NCBI GenBank assembly: GCA_021806125.1
Contig: JAJZYC010000055.1
Span: 1-8,848 of the forward strand
Reading direction: 5' to 3'
From: a bacterium
Lineage (GTDB): Bacteria; SZUA-79; Acidulodesulfobacterales; Acidulodesulfobacteraceae
Length of the DNA stretch: 8,848 nucleotides
The notes under the pieces are model-generated. The model was given only the letters and a program-made list of their open reading frames with translations. It ran no database searches and was not told the DNA's origin. A program made the translations under genes and the position numbers. Positions within the stretch are counted from its first letter, which is position 1. Every line of letters starts with the position of its first letter. Shown here piece after piece: positions 1-5,381 of the stretch.

Positions 1-555
1 GGATAATTCGTAGGCAAATCCCAAAACGCCGAATAAATCCGGTCTGTTAGGCTCGAGGTCGAATTCCAAAACGGCATCGTTTAATTCAAAAATATCGTAA
101 GCCGTTCTGCCTATTTTTTCAAAAGGGAACTTTATTATCGAAGATGTGTTCAACTGCATGCCTAAATCTTTTTCTGAACAGAAAGCCGCTTCCGAAATTA
201 CGCCGAATATAGCTTTGTCCCTTATCTTTAAACCGTGTTCGAAAACGGTTCCTTTTGTAGCGATTAAAGGCTTCTCTCCGACTTTTATATCAAGCCCTTC
301 TTTTGTAAAAACTATTTTTTTAGTTCCGACGGTTTCTCCGCCGTAAACTTCCGCAATGCCGAACTTATCGCTCGACGGATGCTCCGTTATGCTTTTAATT
401 TCTCCCACTACTATATTTTGAAACGATTTTTTTTGCGAAAAATAAGGAAAAAATTTTTCCACTTCCATTGTTCTGGTGTTTAAAAGATTTGCTATTTTTT
501 CGACGTCCGTATTGAAATTTACAAATTCCTTAAGCCAGTTCAAGCTAACTTTCAA
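1..555 (-). CDS. pheT: Phenylalanine--tRNA ligase beta subunit, N-terminal part (cut by window edge)
   Basis: The beta subunit of the alpha2-beta2 enzyme that charges tRNA-Phe with phenylalanine in the cytoplasm; it supplies the B3/B4 editing site and tRNA contacts. The 185 visible residues begin MKVSLNWLKEFV, the typical PheT start, followed by the EMAP/tRNA-binding OB-fold (about residues 40-148, with VVGEIKSITEHPSSDK at 49-64 and IATKGTVF at 98-105) and the start of the B3 region, with LEPNRPDLFGVLG at 167-179 matching the family's NRxDxLG segment. The C-terminal three quarters lie beyond base 1. The start is TTG at 553-555: no in-frame ATG is near, and an AGGAGG sits 9 nt upstream. The usual CGAPN-type stretch of the OB-fold is replaced by IVFTKEGL (81-88). 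The gene follows dprA after 31 bp on the same strand and is probably co-transcribed with it, not with pheS, which lies 3.7 kb away. Identity is confident from the start motif and domain order. Confidence 0.95.
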   Translation of the reverse strand, partial: MKVSLNWLKEFVNFNTDVEKIANLLNTRTMEVEKFFPYFSQKKSFQNIVVGEIKSITEHPSSDKFGIAEVYGGETVGTKKIVFTKEGLDIKVGEKPLIATKGTVFEHGLKIRDKAIFGVISEAAFCSEKDLGMQLNTSSIIKFPFEKIGRTAYDIFELNDAVLEFDLEPNRPDLFGVLGFAYELS

Positions 556-564
556 TTTGAAATT

Positions 565-570
565 CCTCCT
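565..570 (-). promoter_or_regulatory. Strong Shine-Dalgarno site that fixes the TTG start of pheT
   Basis: Read on the minus strand this is AGGAGG, preceded by a run of A, with a 9-nt spacer (AATTTCAAA) before the TTG codon at 555. It is the best ribosome binding site in the window; the other genes have weak or no such site. It lies in the 31-bp gap after dprA and supports the non-ATG start, since the protein family begins exactly at this codon. Confidence 0.85.
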
Positions 571-586
571 TTTTTATAAAAATCCA

Positions 587-1579
587 TTAAATAAAATCAA
601 ATAAGCTCGGCTGGGCCGACAAATCGTCTTCGTCAAATTTTCCGGCGTATATTTTATTATAAACCTGCATCATCTCTTCTGCGGCTTCCGTTATATCGAA
701 AGAAAAATCTTTATTTAACTTTAAACCTGAGACCCCTAATCCTCCAAAAAGAGATTTTAAGCCTAGATTATCTTGAGAATTCATGAGTTCCAGATTATAT
801 TCCGGCACAAAAACGGGTCTTTTCTGCTTTATGGAAAAATTGCACGTTTTCATAGTTCCGCTTTTTATCGGCGAAGACACCGCAAACGTTCCAAGTCCCG
901 AACCGCTTTGCAGTCTGTCCCTCGCGACTAAATTTTTAGAAGATATTTTTTCATGCAAAGGCAGTTCCGAAACTACCGCCCCGCCGTTTAATATAATCTC
1001 GTTATAAAGGTCCCTGTTTTCCGGAGGATACGGAGGCGAAAGCAAACCGGCGCCTATATAAGCAACGGTATATCCGTTATTTTTTAAGGCAGTTTTGTGT
1101 GCCGCCGCGTCTATTCCAGTTGCAAGTCCGCTTATTACGGAATAACCGTACGAACATAACTTTATAGTAATATTTCTTGCAAGTTCCAACGCATAATCCG
1201 GCGGTTTCCTCTGTCCTACGACCGCCGACGCAAATCTTAAATTTTCCTTCAGCACTCCTTTATAGTATAAAATAGGGGGTTTTGTTTTTATAAGCCTTAA
1301 ATTGGAAGGATATAAAACGGAATTAAAAGTAATAATTTTAATTCCGTTTTTTGAAGCTTCTTCTATTTCTTTTATAGCATCAAAGAATGCAGTCCTTATT
1401 ATTCTTGAATTTGTTAAAATTTTTATATATTCGGCTTTTAAACCTGCCCTCATAAAATCCGACTTTTCCGCGCTAAAAATTTCGCATGGATTCTTAAACG
1501 TCTTTAATAAAAAAAATATATGCTGATTCTGAAGGCCTTTTATCTTCTTCAGCGCAAGAGTGCATATTAAATCATCCAT
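587..1579 (-). CDS. dprA: DNA-processing protein DprA, non-standard subtype
   Basis: DprA proteins bind single-stranded DNA through a Rossmann-like fold and, in transformation, load RecA on incoming DNA; relatives occur outside competence. This 330-residue protein has a helical SAM/HhH-like N-terminus (about 1-60), then the Rossmann core: VVGQRKPPDYA (120-130, for the usual VGSRxPSxYG), SGLATGIDAAAH (150-161), YIGAGL with YPPEN (174-188), SELP (204-207) and SGTMKT (240-245). Two oddities: the usual F-P-x-R-N-R-I-I-x-G-L-S segment reads LVARDRLQSGSG (217-228), and after the core there is only a short acidic tail ending QPSLFDFI, too short for the common C-terminal winged helix. The ATG overlaps the end of the phosphoribosyltransferase gene by 8 bp and has a GAGGG five bases upstream (1585-1589), so the two genes are probably translationally coupled; pheT follows. 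Family assignment is strong; a role in competence is not shown. Confidence 0.88.
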   Translation of the reverse strand: MDDLICTLALKKIKGLQNQHIFFLLKTFKNPCEIFSAEKSDFMRAGLKAEYIKILTNSRIIRTAFFDAIKEIEEASKNGIKIITFNSVLYPSNLRLIKTKPPILYYKGVLKENLRFASAVVGQRKPPDYALELARNITIKLCSYGYSVISGLATGIDAAAHKTALKNNGYTVAYIGAGLLSPPYPPENRDLYNEIILNGGAVVSELPLHEKISSKNLVARDRLQSGSGLGTFAVSSPIKSGTMKTCNFSIKQKRPVFVPEYNLELMNSQDNLGLKSLFGGLGVSGLKLNKDFSFDITEAAEEMMQVYNKIYAGKFDEDDLSAQPSLFDFI

Positions 1580-2159
1580 TAATACCCTCTTTTCCGAAAC
1601 CGCGGGCAGAACATGTTTTTCCGAGAAACAACCCCGTAACGGTATTTGCGCCTTTTTTTAACAAAGCATATTTTATATGCGCGAATGTCTTTCCGGTAGT
1701 TAAGATATCGTCCAGAATTATTATGTTTTTTTCTTCAAAATTATATCTATCCGCGACCGAAATATGCGTTAAATCCTTTTTTTTAGAATCGATATCTCCG
1801 ATATGCCCGGGTTTATGTCCCCTATCGCACATTATAGCCCTTTCAAGAGTATTAACGGTTCCCAACGCCGAAATATATGAACATACAAGCGCATTCGAAT
1901 AAACATCCAAATAGGAATTGCTTGGAGGAACCGGAAGAATCAAATCGTAAAAATAAAAATAATTATATATAATATTATTTAAAATTTTGGCGAAATAAGC
2001 CGTTATCCCGGGGTCTCCTTTTTTGTATTTCAATATATACTCGGAATGTTTAACGGCATCTTCATACGGCTGCGCTTTTTTATTTTTGGGTATATAGTCA
2101 TTAAGATAGAAATATTCCCCGTTTCTATCGGCATAGATATTATTATATTTTCCGGTCAT
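1572..2159 (-). CDS. PRPP-type phosphoribosyltransferase, distant ComFC relative
   Basis: A type I phosphoribosyltransferase-fold protein of 195 residues. The diagnostic PRPP-binding loop is IIILDDILTTGKT (146-158): two acidic residues, D150 and D151, followed by TTGKT. A second match is the strand DLILPVPPS (72-80), placed where ComFC proteins have a VPVP segment. The ComFC hallmarks are missing: there is no N-terminal CxxC zinc ribbon and no RGFNQ motif after VPVP. The N-terminal 50 residues are rich in Tyr, Lys and Asn and are not recognised. The reaction and substrate cannot be told from the sequence; ComFC relatives act in DNA uptake, while others make nucleotides. It is the first gene of a minus-strand cluster with dprA (8-bp overlap) and pheT, and is divergent from the helicase gene, with 48 bp between. 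No clear Shine-Dalgarno site precedes its ATG. The fold is well supported; the function is open. Confidence 0.8.
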   Translation of the reverse strand: MTGKYNNIYADRNGEYFYLNDYIPKNKKAQPYEDAVKHSEYILKYKKGDPGITAYFAKILNNIIYNYFYFYDLILPVPPSNSYLDVYSNALVCSYISALGTVNTLERAIMCDRGHKPGHIGDIDSKKKDLTHISVADRYNFEEKNIIILDDILTTGKTFAHIKYALLKKGANTVTGLFLGKTCSARGFGKEGING

Positions 2160-2201
2160 TATTTAAATATCAGATTTTAAAGAAATTAAAATAATTTAAT
2201 C

Positions 2202-2207
2202 TATAAT
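2202..2207 (+). promoter_or_regulatory. Possible -10 element for the helicase gene
   Basis: A perfect TATAAT directly abuts the first ATG (2208) of the helicase frame. If used as a sigma-70 -10 box, transcription would begin near 2214, inside the annotated start, and the in-frame ATG at 2265, preceded by AGG four bases upstream, would be the real start. No good -35 hexamer is found 16-19 bp upstream, and the surroundings are extremely AT-rich, so a chance match is quite possible. Confidence 0.25.
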
Positions 2208-4301
2208 ATGATAAATCTTTATTTTAAAAATTTCAATTTTAATCTGTCCTGTTATATAGGAACTATGATTTATTCCGAATCGGATAAGGAAGATTTTATA
2301 AAAAAGGCCGCGGAATTTAAAAATGATTATAAATTATATTCTTTTAAGGCCTTAAAAGCCTATTTTAATTTTAACGGCGGAATAACATCTCCGCTAGGCT
2401 TTCCTTTTAAAGATATTGCAGGGTTTTTATCCGCAAAGTTCATCATACTGGAGGACGTAGAAATAAAATGCCTGTCGGATGCCGCATTATTAAATGCCGT
2501 TTGCGATTTTGCCATAAACAGCCCCGTTGTTTTCTGCTTAAAAACCGATAATAGTTCTGGAATCGACGATGTTTTTTCTTTATATTTAAATTACGCTAAA
2601 AATTCCCCCGAATATATGATTTTGGATGTTTATAAAACTCGCTTAACCTTTCTTGCGGAAACCAGAATGATATATAGCGGAAAACACGGAGGCTATACAT
2701 CTTCCATGGCTAACGTTATCCTTAAAATTAACGCTTTAGGGTTTTACATTAAAAAAGCTCCTTCGGAAAATTACGGCAAACCGTATCTGTTTTTTTCAAA
2801 CGATAAAAAATTTGAAATTAAAATAGCGGCTGTTCCCTTTAGAATGAATGCCGCTTCAAACGGCGAATTTATTTTAAAGAACGGCATATCGATAAATACT
2901 ACTTTAACGGATATTTATTTTTATCCAGATGAATTAATTAATAAAATTAAAATATTTCTCGGAACTTCCCGAAATATGCGCAAATCTATTAATTGCCGAT
3001 ACAATAAAACCTCGGCAAATAAAACGGCCTTCGACAAAATAAGCGCTATCCAGGATATATCGGTAAAAGAAACATCCTCGCCTCAACTTATTATTGCGGG
3101 AGCAGGTTCAGGAAAGACTAAAATTATCGTGAATAAATTTTTATACCTTTTAAATTTTATTCCTGCAGATTCTATAATAATTTTAACATTTACGAATAAT
3201 GCGGCAATTGAAATAAAAAATAGAATTGCATCCTGCCTGCGGTTAAAGGGGATTAAAAATAATTTTAAAGCCGGTAATGTTTTAAATATTTCGACATATC
3301 ACAGTTTCTTTTATTCCATAGTAAAAGAATTTTATAAAGACCTGGGATTTAAATCTCCGCCTTTAATTAACCAAAACCGCGATAATTTCGGCGAAACCGC
3401 AGACATAGCTTTTATATCTTACGGCGAAATTATTTTATGCGTTATAGAACTTCTCAGAAATAAAGATATCGCATTAGAAATCGCTTCGCGGTTCAAATAT
3501 ATACTTATAGACGAATATCAAGATTTAGATTTTTTGAGCGATTATATCATTAAAAAAATAGATTTTGCAAGGGGCGCAGTCATGTATGCAGGCGACGACG
3601 ACCAGGCAATATACGGATTTAACGGCGGCGATTCTTTTAACATATTATTCTTCGACCTATTTTTTCCTTCCGGAAAAGTTTTTGTCCTGCAAAATAATTT
3701 CAGGTCGAATTATAAGATCGTCGATTTCTGCAATTCTATAATAAATAAGATTGCTTTCAGGTATCCTAAAAAATTAACTGCTAAAACCGGAAGCGGCGAA
3801 CCGCCGACGAACGCGAGTAGAAACAACCCCGTTAATGTTTTAAGATTTAAAAATAAAAATGCTGAAGAGGAATTTATTAAAAAAATGTTTAACAAATTGA
3901 TTTCGCAAGGAAAATCTACCGCTATTTTGGTTAGGACGCAAAGGGAAGCTGAGCATTTTGAAACTATTATCGGCGGATTTTATCACAATAATTTTTCTTT
4001 TTATAGCGGCGGCGGATTTATAGGAACTATACACCGGAGCAAAGGGCTTGAATTCGACGCCGTTTTTATAGCAAACGTAACGCATGGTAATATACCTCAT
4101 TTAAAAAGCATATCGCCGGCAAATACGGCGCGGGATGCTTTAAGGCATCCTTTTATTAAATTTTTAGACAGTCGTATTGAACTAAAAACAGGCGAAAACG
4201 ATGAGGCTAAACTATTTTACGTTGCGGCTTCGAGAGCAAAAGAAATAATTTTTATTACTTATGCGGGAAAAATGTCGGAATTTTTGAAAGAAAACCGTTA
4301 A
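2208..4301 (+). CDS. UvrD/Rep-like superfamily 1A DNA helicase with unknown N-terminal domain
   Basis: An ATP-driven helicase or translocase expected to move 3'-to-5' on single-stranded DNA, by family. All core motifs are visible: Q282, Walker A AGAGSGKT (297-304), Ia LTFTNNAA (326-333), Walker B DEYQD (435-439), III GDDDQAIYGF (462-471), IV NNFRSN (496-501), V GTIHRSKGLEFD (606-617) and VI EAKLFYVAASRAK (666-678). Catalytic residues K303, D435, E436, Q466, R499 and R676 are present, so it is probably active. Motif IV to V is only about 107 residues, against roughly 280 in UvrD, so domain 2B is nearly absent; the Ia to II stretch (1B) is short too. Residues 1-270 match nothing I recognise; FIILEDVEI (79-87) and PVVFCLKT (106-113) look like buried strands. 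The start is uncertain: ATG 2208 has no ribosome binding site, ATG 2265 (residue 20) has a weak AGGA. It is divergent from the phosphoribosyltransferase gene and convergent with pheS. Confidence 0.9.
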   Translation: MINLYFKNFNFNLSCYIGTMIYSESDKEDFIKKAAEFKNDYKLYSFKALKAYFNFNGGITSPLGFPFKDIAGFLSAKFIILEDVEIKCLSDAALLNAVCDFAINSPVVFCLKTDNSSGIDDVFSLYLNYAKNSPEYMILDVYKTRLTFLAETRMIYSGKHGGYTSSMANVILKINALGFYIKKAPSENYGKPYLFFSNDKKFEIKIAAVPFRMNAASNGEFILKNGISINTTLTDIYFYPDELINKIKIFLGTSRNMRKSINCRYNKTSANKTAFDKISAIQDISVKETSSPQLIIAGAGSGKTKIIVNKFLYLLNFIPADSIIILTFTNNAAIEIKNRIASCLRLKGIKNNFKAGNVLNISTYHSFFYSIVKEFYKDLGFKSPPLINQNRDNFGETADIAFISYGEIILCVIELLRNKDIALEIASRFKYILIDEYQDLDFLSDYIIKKIDFARGAVMYAGDDDQAIYGFNGGDSFNILFFDLFFPSGKVFVLQNNFRSNYKIVDFCNSIINKIAFRYPKKLTAKTGSGEPPTNASRNNPVNVLRFKNKNAEEEFIKKMFNKLISQGKSTAILVRTQREAEHFETIIGGFYHNNFSFYSGGGFIGTIHRSKGLEFDAVFIANVTHGNIPHLKSISPANTARDALRHPFIKFLDSRIELKTGENDEAKLFYVAASRAKEIIFITYAGKMSEFLKENR

Positions 4302-5332
4302 AACTGTCTAAGGATATCGAGGTTTCCCTGATAAAGCAGCCTGAGGTCGTTAATATTGTATTTCAACATTACGATTCTGTCGAATCCCATTCCAAATGCA
4401 AAACCTTTATATTCTTTAGGATCGATATCCGCATATTTAAAAACGTTAGGATGAACCATCCCGCATGGAATTACTTCTATCCATCCCGTATTTTTGCATA
4501 CTCCGCAACCTTTTCCGCCGCAAAATACGCACTCTATATCCAGATCCAATCCCGGTTCTACAAAAGGATAAAAAGCCGGCCTGAAGCGTGTTTTCCTTGC
4601 GCCAAGAAGATGCCGCACGGTTTCTTCCAATATCCCCTTTAAATCGGAAAGTTTTACATTTTTATCGACAAAAAGTCCTTCCATTTGATTAAACATAAAA
4701 AGATGGGTCGCATCTACCGCTTCATACCTGTAACATCTGCCGGGCGCAATTATCCTAAGAGGAAGTTGTTTCTTTTCAAGAGTTCTTGCCTGAACGCTTG
4801 ATGTATGTGTTCTTGGAACCATTCCGTTAAGAAGATAAAAAGTATCCCAAACGTCTCTTGCAGGATGGTCTGCAGGAATATTAAGAGCATCAAAATTATA
4901 ATAGGTCGTTTCAATTTCAGGACCTTCGACTATCTCGAAACCCATCGAAGTAAAAAAATCGCATGCTTCTTCTAAAACTGCGGTTATAGGATGCTTATGC
5001 TTTATTTCTATATAATTGCCCGGAATGGTCAAATCGATACTGCGTCCGTTTAAAAACTTGCTGCGTTCTGCAATCGAAAGTTCTTCTTTTTTACTGCCGT
5101 AAATATTCTCTATGCGTTTTTTAACTTCATTGGATTTTGAACCGATAATTTTCTTTTCTTCCGCTGAATATAGGTGAATATTATGCAATATAGCGGCTAT
5201 TTTACTTTTTTTACCGGCAAAATCACGGAACCCGCTCTCTAACTCGTCTAAATTTTTTGAAGAATTCAAGAGTTTTTCGGCATTTTCCGAAATTTTATTT
5301 ATTTCGCTTATAATTTCAGATTCATTATTCAT
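4298..5332 (-). CDS. pheS: Phenylalanine--tRNA ligase alpha subunit
   Basis: The catalytic subunit of phenylalanyl-tRNA synthetase, a class II enzyme that activates Phe with ATP and moves it to tRNA-Phe; it works as a tetramer with PheT. At 344 residues it has the usual length. The N-terminal ~90 residues form the tRNA-binding coiled coil. The catalytic core shows motif 1 (GFEIVEGPEIE, 131-141), DHPARD (155-160), motif 2 (GRCYRYEAVDATHLFMF, 198-214), the Phe-pocket segment FRPAFYPFVEP (250-260) and motif 3 (GFAFGMGFDRI, 310-320); A312 is the residue that sets side-chain specificity in this family. An insert with C268, C271, C276 and C279 (CVFCGGKGCGVCK) may bind zinc; such inserts are known in some bacterial PheS. 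Its stop overlaps that of the opposite-strand helicase by 4 bp. pheT, normally the next gene, is displaced. It lies 49 bp after the diguanylate cyclase gene, with a possible own promoter in that gap. Confidence 0.98.
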   Translation of the reverse strand: MNNESEIISEINKISENAEKLLNSSKNLDELESGFRDFAGKKSKIAAILHNIHLYSAEEKKIIGSKSNEVKKRIENIYGSKKEELSIAERSKFLNGRSIDLTIPGNYIEIKHKHPITAVLEEACDFFTSMGFEIVEGPEIETTYYNFDALNIPADHPARDVWDTFYLLNGMVPRTHTSSVQARTLEKKQLPLRIIAPGRCYRYEAVDATHLFMFNQMEGLFVDKNVKLSDLKGILEETVRHLLGARKTRFRPAFYPFVEPGLDLDIECVFCGGKGCGVCKNTGWIEVIPCGMVHPNVFKYADIDPKEYKGFAFGMGFDRIVMLKYNINDLRLLYQGNLDILRQF

Positions 5333-5343
5333 ATTAATGATAT

Positions 5344-5372
5344 ATTATTAATCTTTTTATATAAATTTTCAA
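5344..5372 (-). promoter_or_regulatory. Possible sigma-70 promoter for pheS
   Basis: On the minus strand TTGAAA (5367-5372) and AATAAT (5344-5349) each match five of six consensus bases and are 17 bp apart. They sit in the 49-bp gap after the diguanylate cyclase gene. A start near 5337 would leave a leader of only about five bases before the pheS ATG, which also lacks a Shine-Dalgarno site, so the message could be nearly leaderless. The gap is very AT-rich, so this is a weak call; no phenylalanine attenuator or T-box is seen. Confidence 0.35.
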
Positions 5373-5381
5373 GCCCTTAAT

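Noticed and set aside
146..346. Plus-strand 66-codon frame opposite pheT
   Set aside because: It lies wholly antisense to a clear PheT reading frame and its product resembles no family.
783..1526. Two plus-strand 74-codon frames opposite dprA
   Set aside because: Antisense to conserved DprA motifs, with no ribosome binding site or recognisable product.
3710..4100. Two minus-strand frames of 61 and 86 codons inside the helicase gene
   Set aside because: They are antisense to helicase motifs IV and V, which are clearly the coding strand.
2208..4301. Helicase as ComFA
   Set aside because: ComFA is a DEAD-box-type superfamily 2 protein with a zinc finger; this has superfamily 1 motifs (GDDDQAIY, TIHRSKGLEFD) and no cysteine cluster.
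4451..4642. Plus-strand 63-codon frame opposite pheS
   Set aside because: Shadow of the conserved cysteine insert and Phe-pocket region of pheS.
5333..5381. Attenuator, T-box or terminator before pheS
   Set aside because: The gap is only 49 bp, has no Phe-rich leader peptide and no GC stem followed by T residues.
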